Shown: one piece after another, positions 1-6,874 of the stretch | Layout: every line of letters begins with the position of its first letter | How positions within the stretch are numbered: the first letter of the stretch is position 1 | Origin: Bacteroidetes/Chlorobi group bacterium ChocPot_Mid | GTDB taxonomy: Bacteria; Bacteroidota; Ignavibacteria; Kapaibacteriales; UBA2268 | NCBI GenBank assembly: GCA_003731675.1 | Contig: RCNQ01000248.1 | Coordinates: 1-8,806, forward strand | DNA: 8,806 bases | Reading direction: 5' to 3' | Notes under the pieces: model-generated | What the model saw: the letters and a program-made list of their open reading frames with translations, nothing else | What the model was told of the DNA's origin: nothing | The model's database searches: none | Program-made: the position numbers and the translations under genes

Positions 1-2
1 CA

Positions 3-1142
3 GAGTATCGGGTTATGTTCACCGATGTTCCAAGGAAAGTTGCCAGAGTTGATGACAGAATTATCGGGGTAATCGGAGAACTCGAAAAGAAAACATGCAG
101 AATACCCGGAGCATTTGCCGATTGGCCCCCTGATGATATACAACCTGTATGGTCTGATGTTACATACTTGCGTCTTTACGGACATCCTAATTTCAATTAC
201 ATTGCTTATAACACTGTAAGAATGTATGAGCAAAAACTCGAACAAAATCAGTACCGTGTTCATTCTTTATGGGATAATATTTGCAATATCATACCTTATT
301 ACCAACAAAATTTCAAAATTGACGGTGTTATGGTGGATATGGGACACGCACTGCCTCACGAGTTACGTTCTTCATTAATCGAAACAGCAAGAAGAGAAAA
401 TCCGGATTTCGTTTTTTGGGAAGAAAATTTTGAACTTACAAAAAAATCTCGAAAAGATGGTTACAATGCGTCACTCGGTTACTTGCCTTTTGATTTGCAC
501 TTACCCGAAAAAGTTCATTCTTTAATTAAAATGCTCGAAAATAGTGGCTCACCAATTCCATTTTTCGGAACTGCCGAAACACACAACACTCACAGGACAG
601 CATCAAGGAACGGAGCTTTGCTATTTTCGAAATTCACATGGGCTTTGGTCAATTACATACCTTCTCTTCCTTTCATCTTAAACGGTTTTGAGCTCAATGC
701 TAAAGAACCAATAAATACTGGACTTTGCTTTGAACCGGAAGAAATAGCAAATTATCCTGCTTCAAAATTACCTCTTTTCTCTGTCAGTTCATTGAATTGG
801 GATTCTGATGTTGAATTAACAGAGTTCATCAAGCAAGTTGTTGATATTCGAAGAAGAACAATTGAACCAGAATCAAATTTCGAAACTAAAACAATAAAAT
901 ATATCGAAACTTCACATGAAAACATCATTGCTTTCACAAGGAATTTTTCAGGAAAAGAATACTTATTTATTGGAAATATGGATTATAAACTGGAAATATA
1001 TTTCAGCATGAAAATTACAGAAAAGTACAGAAAATTAAAAGACTATTTTTCTGATAAAATTGTAAACATTGCTAATGGATGGTTAATCTATAATCTAAAA
1101 CCATTTGAATTTATTTTTGGTGAGCTTTTCATAGATGAGTGA
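3..1142 (+). CDS. GH13-superfamily (alpha-amylase/GlgE-like) glycosidase-like protein, 5' end cut by the window
   Basis: The frame is open to the left edge, so the start lies outside and ATG at 15 is only an internal Met. Residue numbers here count that Met as 1. The fold is recognised from the second half of an alpha-amylase (beta/alpha)8 barrel: IDGVMVDMGHALP (102-114, region II with the nucleophile position D108), FVFWEENF (132-139, region III with acid/base E136 or E137), and AETHNTHRTASR (187-198, region IV), then a C-terminal beta domain from about 290. The spacing and the LPFILNGFEL segment recall alpha-glucan maltosyltransferases as much as amylases. Two usually invariant residues look changed: the region II Arg is Met106, and the region IV Asp is Asn191. 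It could be a divergent subfamily or a catalytically weak paralogue. The substrate cannot be named. It overlaps the next gene by 8 nt, which suggests coupled translation. Confidence 0.75.
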   Translation, partial: EYRVMFTDVPRKVARVDDRIIGVIGELEKKTCRIPGAFADWPPDDIQPVWSDVTYLRLYGHPNFNYIAYNTVRMYEQKLEQNQYRVHSLWDNICNIIPYYQQNFKIDGVMVDMGHALPHELRSSLIETARRENPDFVFWEENFELTKKSRKDGYNASLGYLPFDLHLPEKVHSLIKMLENSGSPIPFFGTAETHNTHRTASRNGALLFSKFTWALVNYIPSLPFILNGFELNAKEPINTGLCFEPEEIANYPASKLPLFSVSSLNWDSDVELTEFIKQVVDIRRRTIEPESNFETKTIKYIETSHENIIAFTRNFSGKEYLFIGNMDYKLEIYFSMKITEKYRKLKDYFSDKIVNIANGWLIYNLKPFEFIFGELFIDE

Positions 1143-1545
1143 GATTTCCAACACAATAATTATTTTTGATGGGTACTGCAATCTATGCAGTTCCACAGTT
1201 CAGTTTGTAATTAAAGAGGATAAGAAAAAAATATTCAGTTTTTTTCCATCTGAATCTGAATCCGCAAAATTAATCCTAACTAAATATAATTTATCGGAAA
1301 TCAAAGAAAAATCAATCATTCTTTACGAAAATGGAAAGATTTATCTCGGTTCCTCGGCAATTATAAGAATGTTAATGAAACTTGGTGGGTACTATAAAAC
1401 TTTTGCTTACTTAATGTTTCTGATACCAAAACCTATAAGAGATACAGTTTACTCTTTCATAGCAAAAAACAGATACAAATGGTTCGGCAAAAGAGATTCA
1501 TGCTTAATCCCAGATGAAATATTATCAACAAAAGAACAAATATAA
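1135..1545 (+). CDS. DCC-family (DUF393/YuxK-like) thiol-disulfide oxidoreductase-like protein
   Basis: This 136-residue protein has the DUF393 hallmarks. They are an N-terminal strand leading into FDGYCNLC (11-18), whose C15-x-x-C18 pair gives the family its thioredoxin-like redox assignment; the GSSAIIRMLMKLGG segment; and the C-terminal RYKWFGKRDSCLIP block with a third conserved Cys. Length matches the family. Biochemical roles are poorly established; a cytoplasmic or membrane-peripheral thiol-disulfide function is the usual prediction. There is no signal peptide, and the stretch around 85-100 (YKTFAYLMFLIPKPIRD) is hydrophobic but typical of the family. The ATG lies inside the end of the glycosidase gene (8-nt overlap), with a GGTGAG motif about 10 nt upstream. 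It converges on rnc with a 21-nt gap. Confidence 0.85.
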   Translation: MSEISNTIIIFDGYCNLCSSTVQFVIKEDKKKIFSFFPSESESAKLILTKYNLSEIKEKSIILYENGKIYLGSSAIIRMLMKLGGYYKTFAYLMFLIPKPIRDTVYSFIAKNRYKWFGKRDSCLIPDEILSTKEQI

Positions 1546-1565
1546 TTGTTAATAGCCAAACAACT
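1544..1565 (-). terminator. Weak candidate terminator between converging genes
   Basis: Read on the minus strand, AGTTGTT and AACAATT can form a 7-bp stem (one G-U pair) around an 8-nt loop. It lies just after the rnc stop, and the following bases are fairly T-rich but contain no clean T run. It is the only candidate end signal in the 21-nt gap. In the plus direction the same stem carries an A-C mismatch. The stem is AT-rich, so this may be chance. Confidence 0.25.
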
Positions 1566-1566
1566 A

Positions 1567-2373
1567 TTATTCTCTAATTTCAAGTGCTTTTTGTGCGGCA
1601 GATTGTTCAGCTTGTTTTTTGTTTTTACCCGTACCAGTTGCAACAAGCTCATTTTCAATATAAACTCCGATGGTAAATGTTTTATCGTGGTCTGGTCCCA
1701 CTTCATCTAAAACAATATATTTAGGTGATTCTTTCCCTTCTGCCTGTACGCTCTCGAGCAACTTACTTTTATAATTGTTGTCATGCATTACTGAATGATT
1801 CATTTGGATTGGTAACAAAGAATTTAAAATAAAATTCTTCGCCGATTCAAAACCAGAATCAAGATAAATAGCACCAATTAAAGCTTCCACGGTATCAGCC
1901 AATATAGAATTGCAACCATGCTCAACTGATTTCTCAGCACTATAACTCATCATTATGAATTTTTCAAGCCCAAGTTTTCTGGCACATAAAGTAAGTGAAG
2001 AAGCGTTCACTAACCAAGACCTCATTTTTGTTAGTTCACCTTCGGGTACATGTGTATGAAGAGAAAAAAGATAATCCGCAACAACCATTCCCAAGACAGC
2101 ATCTCCCAAAAATTCCAATCTCTCATTTGACAGAATTTTATCGTCGTTAAGAACCTGAAGATATGACCTGTGTAAAAGGGCTTGTTCAAATATTTCGTTG
2201 CTGCGTATCTGTATATTCAAAATATCTTCTAACTCAGATTTTTTTTCATCATTCAAATATCCAACCAGAGGAAAATTTCCTTTCTGGTTGGATAGAAATT
2301 TAAGATATTTTTTTAGTGGTGAAAACCTTAGAAAACCGTTATATAGATGATGAAAAATTTCGATGTTTTTCAC
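1567..2373 (-). CDS. rnc: Ribonuclease III
   Basis: This endonuclease cuts double-stranded RNA and processes rRNA precursors. The protein has 268 residues. The catalytic domain carries the signature NERLEFLGD (83-91), which supplies E84, E87 and D91; E111 in PEGELTKMR; and the metal-binding pair D160 and E163 in LADTVEALIGAIY. A double-stranded RNA binding domain spans about 201-266 and ends in GTGKNKKQAEQSAAQKAL. All catalytic acids are present. Residues 1-47 are an extension compared with the about 226-residue E. coli enzyme, as in Bacteroidota-like versions. The start is GTG, and the upstream frame closes with TAA two codons before it. The best purine run, GAGG, overlaps the GTG itself, so the start is less certain than the gene. 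It is the last gene of the cluster, 13 nt after fabF. Confidence 0.96.
   Translation of the reverse strand: MKNIEIFHHLYNGFLRFSPLKKYLKFLSNQKGNFPLVGYLNDEKKSELEDILNIQIRSNEIFEQALLHRSYLQVLNDDKILSNERLEFLGDAVLGMVVADYLFSLHTHVPEGELTKMRSWLVNASSLTLCARKLGLEKFIMMSYSAEKSVEHGCNSILADTVEALIGAIYLDSGFESAKNFILNSLLPIQMNHSVMHDNNYKSKLLESVQAEGKESPKYIVLDEVGPDHDKTFTIGVYIENELVATGTGKNKKQAEQSAAQKALEIRE
2258..2294 (-). repeat. 12-bp perfect inverted repeat (hairpin) inside the 5' part of rnc
   Basis: Arms TATCCAACCAGA (2258-2269) and TCTGGTTGGATA (2283-2294) are exact reverse complements separated by 13 nt. The spacer can extend the stem with GGAA/TTCC (4 bp, 3-nt loop) after a 2-nt bulge. In the rnc message this hairpin starts about 80 nt after the start codon and covers codons 27-39, in the non-conserved N-terminal extension. 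The hairpin itself is read directly from the sequence; any regulatory role is inferred. Confidence 0.85.
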
Positions 2374-2386
2374 CTCAAATTAATTA

Positions 2387-3649
2387 TTACTCATATTTCT
2401 TGAATAGTATTGTAGCATTATGTCCACCAAAACCAAAAGTATTGCTCAGTGCAACCTTTACTTCCTTTTCCACAGGTTTATTAGGTGTATAATTCAAATC
2501 ACAATCAGGGTCAGGAGTTGTATAATTAATAGTCGGTGGTATTCTATTATTCTTAATAGTAAGAATTGTTGCAATTGCCTCAACAGCTCCTGCCGCACCA
2601 AGTAAATGACCTGTCATAGACTTTGTCGAACTGATCGATAGCTTCCCGCTTGTGGCATGTTCACCAAAAACAGTCTTAATAGCTGTAGTTTCGTTCTTAT
2701 CATTATGTGGAGTTGAAGTACCATGAGCATTTATATAATCAACATCTTCCGGTTTTAATTTTGCATCTTCAATAGCTAATCTCATTGAACGGACAGCACC
2801 TTCTCCCCCAGCCGCCGGTTGAGTTATATGAAATGCATCATCTGTCAATCCGATACCCGCAATTTCTGCATAAATTTTTGCACCTCTTGCAAGAGCATGC
2901 TCTTCTGTCTCGAGTATTAATACTCCTCCACCCTCACCCATAACAAATCCATCTCTATTTTTATCAAAAGGTCTGCTTGCTGTCTCAGGGCTGTCATTTC
3001 TTGTGGATAAAGCTTTCATTGCATTAAATCCACCTACTCCCATCGGACACAAAACAGCTTCGCTTCCACCAACTACCATCACATCAGCCATTCCTCTTTG
3101 GATAATCATAAATGCATCACTTATAGCGTGTGATGATGTAGCACAGGCAGAAACCGTTGCATAATTTGGTCCCTTCAATCCCCATCGGATTGCAATATGT
3201 CCAGGTGCTATATCAGATATTAACATAGGAATAAAGAAAGGTGAAATTCTATCAGGATTACCACCTCTTTCATAAAGCATCTGCTGTTGATTATGGTATG
3301 TCCACATACCACCAATACCAGAACCAAATACAACACCGACTCTATCTTTGTTGGTATTCTCAAAGTTAATACCTGAATCAGCCACAGCCATCTCAGCAGA
3401 TGAAATAGCAAACTGAGTAAAAAGGTCCATCCTTTGAATTTCCTTGCGATTCATGTGCAAAAGCGGGTCATAATTTTTAACTTCACAAGCGAATTTCGTA
3501 TCAAACACACTCGCATCAAATCTTGTTAAAAAAGCCGCACCGCTTTTACCTTCCATCATACTTTTCCAAAAATCATCGACAGTATTACCTATAGGCGTCA
3601 CCGCACCAATACCTGTTACAACAACTCTCGGGAAATTGTAATTTGCCAT
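2387..3649 (-). CDS. fabF: Beta-ketoacyl-ACP synthase II (KAS II)
   Basis: This enzyme condenses malonyl-ACP with a growing acyl-ACP in fatty acid elongation, in the cytoplasm. The 420-residue length matches FabF. Visible motifs are VVVTGIGAVTPIG at the N terminus; the nucleophile C169 in VSACATSSHA; H309 in YINAHGTSTPHND; K343 and H348 in STKSMTGHLLGAAGAVE; and the C-terminal NTFGFGGHNA loop with the acyl-gating Phe. The Cys-His-His set identifies a type II elongating synthase rather than FabH. No Shine-Dalgarno is visible before the ATG; the upstream bases are TTTTGATAATAT directly against it. A 155-nt spacer with a heptamer array separates it from acpP, so it may have its own promoter. rnc follows after 13 nt. 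Confidence 0.98.
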   Translation of the reverse strand: MANYNFPRVVVTGIGAVTPIGNTVDDFWKSMMEGKSGAAFLTRFDASVFDTKFACEVKNYDPLLHMNRKEIQRMDLFTQFAISSAEMAVADSGINFENTNKDRVGVVFGSGIGGMWTYHNQQQMLYERGGNPDRISPFFIPMLISDIAPGHIAIRWGLKGPNYATVSACATSSHAISDAFMIIQRGMADVMVVGGSEAVLCPMGVGGFNAMKALSTRNDSPETASRPFDKNRDGFVMGEGGGVLILETEEHALARGAKIYAEIAGIGLTDDAFHITQPAAGGEGAVRSMRLAIEDAKLKPEDVDYINAHGTSTPHNDKNETTAIKTVFGEHATSGKLSISSTKSMTGHLLGAAGAVEAIATILTIKNNRIPPTINYTTPDPDCDLNYTPNKPVEKEVKVALSNTFGFGGHNATILFKKYE

Positions 3650-3707
3650 ATATTATCAAAATTAAATAAAAAATTAAATTCCTAACAATCAAAAACAATT
3701 TATAATA

Positions 3708-3736
3708 AAATATCTTTTACAAATATTTATTGTCAA
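3708..3736 (-). promoter_or_regulatory. Candidate promoter for fabF-rnc using the last heptamer
   Basis: The heptamer nearest fabF gives TTGACA (reverse complement of 3731-3736). After exactly 17 nt comes ATATTT (3708-3713), a fair -10 element. The position, about 60 nt before the fabF ATG, is suitable. In such AT-rich DNA a -10-like hexamer is easy to find, and the lineage may use a different sigma consensus, so this is weak. Confidence 0.25.
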
Positions 3737-3801
3737 TTGTTAATTGTCAATTGTCAATTGTTAATTGTTAATTGTTAATTGTCAATTGTCAATTGTCAAT
3801 T
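3732..3801. repeat. Ten-copy 7-bp tandem repeat (GTYAATT)10
   Basis: Ten uninterrupted heptamers lie in the acpP-fabF spacer. Only the third base varies; in plus-strand order it reads C T C C T T T C C C. Phase is perfect over 70 nt. The array ends three bases before the acpP stop codon. Read in the direction of transcription the unit is AATTRAC, and each of the six C-type copies creates a TTGACA hexamer. The unit is not self-complementary as a whole, so no long hairpin forms. It resembles the short heptanucleotide tandem repeats scattered between genes in some cyanobacteria and Bacteroidota; it is not a CRISPR array because it has no spacers. Confidence 0.95.
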
Positions 3802-3804
3802 TTA

Positions 3805-4041
3805 TTAAACTCCCTTTTCGCCAAGGAACTTAACAACATCACCAACAGTCTGAATTTTCTCAGCATCACTATCTTCAATAGTAATATTGAATTCTTTTTC
3901 GAATTCCATGATTAACTCAACAGTATCAAGTGAATCTGCTCCTAAATCCTTTGTGAAATTAGCAGTTTCAGTAACCTGTGATTCTTCCACACCAAGTTTC
4001 TTTACTATAATTTCTGTAACTTTTGCTTTTAAATCAGCCAT
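3805..4041 (-). CDS. acpP: Acyl carrier protein
   Basis: This small acidic carrier holds growing acyl chains on a 4'-phosphopantetheine arm. The 78-residue protein shows the four-helix ACP pattern and the attachment motif GADSLDTVEL, with S37 as the modified serine, followed by the acidic helix II EFEKEF that docks partner enzymes. An in-frame ATG 12 nt further upstream (4053) would add MEYD. I prefer 4041 because GGAG sits 6 nt before it and overlaps that upstream ATG, and because MADLKAKV is a typical ACP start. It has an 88-nt gap from fabG and 155 nt to fabF, wider than elsewhere in the cluster, in keeping with separate control of a protein needed in large amounts. Confidence 0.97.
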   Translation of the reverse strand: MADLKAKVTEIIVKKLGVEESQVTETANFTKDLGADSLDTVELIMEFEKEFNITIEDSDAEKIQTVGDVVKFLGEKGV

Positions 4042-4047
4042 ATCATA

Positions 4048-4051
4048 CTCC
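4048..4051 (-). promoter_or_regulatory. Ribosome binding site that decides the acpP start
   Basis: GGAG on the minus strand is spaced 6 nt from the ATG at 4041. It overlaps the alternative ATG at 4053, which itself has no purine-rich motif in range. This is one of the few clear Shine-Dalgarno motifs in the cluster. Confidence 0.7.
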
Positions 4052-4084
4052 ATTTATATTGTTAAACATTATTATTTATATTAT

Positions 4085-4119
4085 CAAAACTATTTATTTA
4101 TAAATGATAAATTTTCAAA
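4085..4119 (-). promoter_or_regulatory. Candidate Bacteroidota-type promoter upstream of acpP
   Basis: On the minus strand TTTG (4116-4119) is followed after 23 nt by TAGTTTTG (4085-4092), which fits the -33 TTTG and -7 TAnnTTTG pattern of Bacteroidota housekeeping promoters, although the spacing is at the long end. It lies about 45 nt before the acpP start, in an unusually wide intergenic gap. The match is short and the region very AT-rich. Confidence 0.3.
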
Positions 4120-4129
4120 TCATAATAAA

Positions 4130-4873
4130 TCACATCGCCAAACCACCATCAACATGCAATACCTGCCCTGTAACGTAAGAAGAATCTTCACAAGCAAAAA
4201 ACAAACATGCATTTGCAATATCTTCCGGTTGTGCCCCTCTTTTCAATGGGATATTATTCAAATACGCCTGCTTCTGTTCTTCTGTTAATTTCTCAGTCAT
4301 TGGAGTGATTACATAACCCGGAGCAATGCAATTCACCAAAATATTTCTTGAGCCAAACTCTTTGGCAAGTGACTTTGTCAAACCAATCATTCCTGCTTTT
4401 GATGAAGAATAATTTGCCTGACCTGCATTACCAATTGAACCAACTATTGAGCCCATATTTATTATTCTGCCACTTTTTTGAGACATCATTTTTCTGCAAA
4501 CAGCTTTTGAGCAAAGGAATGCACCCTTAAGGTTAGTGTTCAATACTGCATCCCAATCGCTCTCGCTCATTCGCATTACAAGTGTGTCTCTTGTAATTCC
4601 AGCATTATTCACCAGTATATCAATAGTCTCAGAATTTTTAGAAACCTCATTTATGGCATTATTAACAGATTCTTCATTTGTTACATCTGCTTGAATTATC
4701 AATACTGATTCCCTGAGTTTAGCATCTTCAATAAAATCCTCAACTTTCTCAGGGACAACATAATCCAAAGCAAAAACTTTCGCTCCTTCCGAAGCAAATT
4801 TCTCGACGATTGCCTTGCCTATTCCCCGACAACCTCCTGTAACTATTGCTGTCTTTCCCTTTAATCTGTTCAT
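4130..4873 (-). CDS. fabG: 3-oxoacyl-ACP reductase
   Basis: This NADPH-dependent enzyme reduces 3-ketoacyl-ACP to 3-hydroxyacyl-ACP, the first reduction of each elongation cycle. It is a 247-residue classical short-chain dehydrogenase. The nucleotide-binding motif TGGCRGIG is at 12-19, NNAG at 89-92, catalytic N114 in NTNLKG, S142 in NMGSIVGSIG, and Y155 and K159 in NYSSSKAG, with PGYVITPMT after them and the C-terminal HVDGGLAM. Position between fabD and acpP separates FabG from the many other short-chain dehydrogenases. There is no clear Shine-Dalgarno before the ATG (the upstream bases are AAAAAAGTTATATAG). The gap from fabD is 64 nt and AT-only in character, with a repeated ACTTTTTTAA word. 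Confidence 0.96.
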   Translation of the reverse strand: MNRLKGKTAIVTGGCRGIGKAIVEKFASEGAKVFALDYVVPEKVEDFIEDAKLRESVLIIQADVTNEESVNNAINEVSKNSETIDILVNNAGITRDTLVMRMSESDWDAVLNTNLKGAFLCSKAVCRKMMSQKSGRIINMGSIVGSIGNAGQANYSSSKAGMIGLTKSLAKEFGSRNILVNCIAPGYVITPMTEKLTEEQKQAYLNNIPLKRGAQPEDIANACLFFACEDSSYVTGQVLHVDGGLAM

Positions 4874-4937
4874 CTATATAACTTTTTTAAATTTTACTTT
4901 TTTAAGAATTTCTATTTTACGAAAATTAATTGAGTTA

Positions 4938-5885
4938 TCAAAAATATTTTCTCAAATCCTCTGCTTTATCAATACCTTCAATTTCAATATCATTCAATGT
5001 CCTTTTAACCAAACCCTGCAAAACATTACCCGCACCAATTTCAATATACTTCAGAATTCCATCATTTTTCATATTAAGCAAAGTCTGAGTCCACAAAACA
5101 GGAGAAGTTAATTGCTCTATCAAATACTTCTGCAAACTTTTGCCATCAGAAACAGGACTTGCAGTAACATTAACATATACAGGAACCTTGGCATCTCTGA
5201 ATTCCATACCAAGTATAGCTTTTTCCAGTTCTTTCTTAGCTGGTTCCATCAAAGGTGAATGAAAAGCACCACTCACCACAAGCTCTTTAACCATTCTTGC
5301 ACCGGATTCCTTGAACTTATCTATATTGTTACGTATATGCTCAGCTGACCCTGAAATAACAATTTGCCCGGGAGAGTTAAAATTAGCAGGCACCACAAAA
5401 AGTCTTTTTGAAGCGTCTGTTAAAGAATTGCACACTTCCTCAACTTTTTTATCATCAAGATTGATGATTGCAAACATTGTACCTGGCTCACTTTCACCTG
5501 CCCTGAACATTAATTCTCCACGCAAAGCTACTAATTTCAAAGCATCTTCGAAGCTCAGAACCCCCGCTGAATAGAGTGCCGCATACTCACCAACTGAATG
5601 ACCTGCTACAGCTGAATATTCCAATTTCTTACCAATTATATACATTATCAAAGAACTATGCAAAAACAAAGCAGGTTGTGTATATCTTGTCTCTTTCAAT
5701 AAATCCAAAGGACCTTCAAAGCAAATCCTACTCAACTCAAAACCTAAAATTTTATCTGCTTTATCAACAAGCTCCTTAGCTTCAGGGTATAAATCATATA
5801 AATCCTTCATCATACCTACATATTGCGAACCCTGACCTGAAAATAATAATGCCGTTTTCATCTTTCCCATTCCACAATTAATCAT
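4938..5885 (-). CDS. fabD: Malonyl-CoA:ACP transacylase
   Basis: This enzyme moves malonyl from CoA to ACP to supply the elongation steps. Motifs, numbered from the start at 5885: LLFSGQGSQ (13-21), nucleophile S97 in the GHSVGE elbow (95-100), R122 that binds the malonyl carboxylate, H209 in SGAFHSPLM, and GAGNVLQGLVKR near the end. Length of 315 is about normal. The ATG at 5885 overlaps the fabH stop by 8 nt and has GGA 6 nt upstream, which would give coupled translation. However, homologues usually start close to the MKTALLF segment, so in-frame ATGs at 5861 or 5870 are real alternatives and would remove the overlap. Confidence 0.96.
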   Translation of the reverse strand: MINCGMGKMKTALLFSGQGSQYVGMMKDLYDLYPEAKELVDKADKILGFELSRICFEGPLDLLKETRYTQPALFLHSSLIMYIIGKKLEYSAVAGHSVGEYAALYSAGVLSFEDALKLVALRGELMFRAGESEPGTMFAIINLDDKKVEEVCNSLTDASKRLFVVPANFNSPGQIVISGSAEHIRNNIDKFKESGARMVKELVVSGAFHSPLMEPAKKELEKAILGMEFRDAKVPVYVNVTASPVSDGKSLQKYLIEQLTSPVLWTQTLLNMKNDGILKYIEIGAGNVLQGLVKRTLNDIEIEGIDKAEDLRKYF

Positions 5886-6867
5886 TCATATTCCAAACAA
5901 AATAAATCGCTCCCCAAGTATAACCAGCTCCAAAACTCGACAAAATCAGTTTATCGCCTTTGTGTAATTTCCCAGCTTTATGCCATTCTGATAAACATAT
6001 CGGAATTGTTGCCGCTGTTGTATTGCCATATTTGTCAATATTTATCATAACCTTTGAAGGGTCAAGACGCATTCTGTCTGATGTTGCAGAAATAATTCTC
6101 AAATTCGCCTGATGCGGAACCAGCCAGGCAATGTCATCTGCTGTAAGATTATGTTTTTCCATCATTTCAAGCGAAACATCAGCCATTCCTTTTACTGCCG
6201 CTTTAAAAACATTTTGACCATCTTGAAATATATAATGTTCCCTGTTTCTTACTGTTTCTTCACTTGCCGGTTTAACGCTACCACCTGCTTTCATATGCAA
6301 ATAGGGCTCTCCCTCACCATCAATATGCAGTATTGAATCAATAAATCCCATACTTTCATCATTAGATGCCTCAATTAATGCACATCCTGCTCCGTCACCA
6401 AACAAAACAGCAGTCGCTCTGTCCTGAAAATCCATAATCGAACTCATTTTATCTGCTCCGCATAACAGAACTTTCTTGCACGCTCCCGATTCAACAAGTT
6501 TTACTGCTGTTGTCAGGGAAAATAAGAATGAAGAACAAGCCGCTGATATGTCATATCCCCAGGCATTTTTCAATCCCAATTTCCTTTGAACAATAGCTGC
6601 TGTTGACGGAAAAAAATGGTCAGGTGTTACAGTTGCTACAATAACGCAATCAATTTCTTCTGGTTTAACCCCTCTTTTTGCCATACATTCTTTTGCGGCA
6701 GGAACTATCATATCGGAAGTACCGCCTTCCTTTAAAAATCTTCTTTCAGAAATACCGGTTCTTGTAAAAATCCACTCATGGCTAGTATCCAAATATTTTT
6801 CAAAAAATGAATTCGGGTAAACATCTTCCGGTACCCAATGTGCTATCGATGTAATTGTCGCTCTCAT
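5878..6867 (-). CDS. fabH: Beta-ketoacyl-ACP synthase III (KAS III)
   Basis: This enzyme starts fatty acid synthesis by condensing acetyl-CoA (or a branched acyl-CoA) with malonyl-ACP. The 329-residue protein has the FabH triad: C111 in ISAACSSFLF, H252 in VPHQANLRI, and N282 in YGNTTAATIP. It also has WIFTRTGISERR (32-43), which carries the CoA-contacting Trp and Arg, and the C-terminal SFGAGYTWGA. The start is taken at ATG 6867 because MRATITSIAHWVPE is the usual FabH N terminus. A longer frame from TTG at 6891 would overlap plsX by 17 nt and adds eight non-conserved residues. With the ATG start the gap after the plsX stop is 7 nt. Acyl preference cannot be told by eye. Confidence 0.97.
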   Translation of the reverse strand: MRATITSIAHWVPEDVYPNSFFEKYLDTSHEWIFTRTGISERRFLKEGGTSDMIVPAAKECMAKRGVKPEEIDCVIVATVTPDHFFPSTAAIVQRKLGLKNAWGYDISAACSSFLFSLTTAVKLVESGACKKVLLCGADKMSSIMDFQDRATAVLFGDGAGCALIEASNDESMGFIDSILHIDGEGEPYLHMKAGGSVKPASEETVRNREHYIFQDGQNVFKAAVKGMADVSLEMMEKHNLTADDIAWLVPHQANLRIISATSDRMRLDPSKVMINIDKYGNTTAATIPICLSEWHKAGKLHKGDKLILSSFGAGYTWGAIYFVWNMND

Positions 6868-6874
6868 TTTGTAA

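Noticed and set aside
2254..2256. TTG at rnc codon 40 as the true start, with the hairpin as a 5' leader
   Set aside because: No Shine-Dalgarno precedes it, and N-terminal extensions of this kind are normal in FCB-group RNase III.
3732..3801. Heptamer array considered as a CRISPR array or an origin iteron cluster
   Set aside because: Copies abut with no spacers, and there is no cas gene, replication gene or DnaA-box cluster nearby.
4081..4110. Inverted repeat TTATCA/TGATAA with an inner ATTTATAAAT palindrome in the fabG-acpP gap
   Set aside because: The stem is short and purely AT with a long loop, and no T tract follows; not enough to call a terminator or operator.
3887..4288. 133-codon open frame on the plus strand across acpP and the end of fabG
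   Set aside because: It is antisense to two well-supported genes, with a low-complexity translation rich in Ser, Asn and Ile; a shadow frame.
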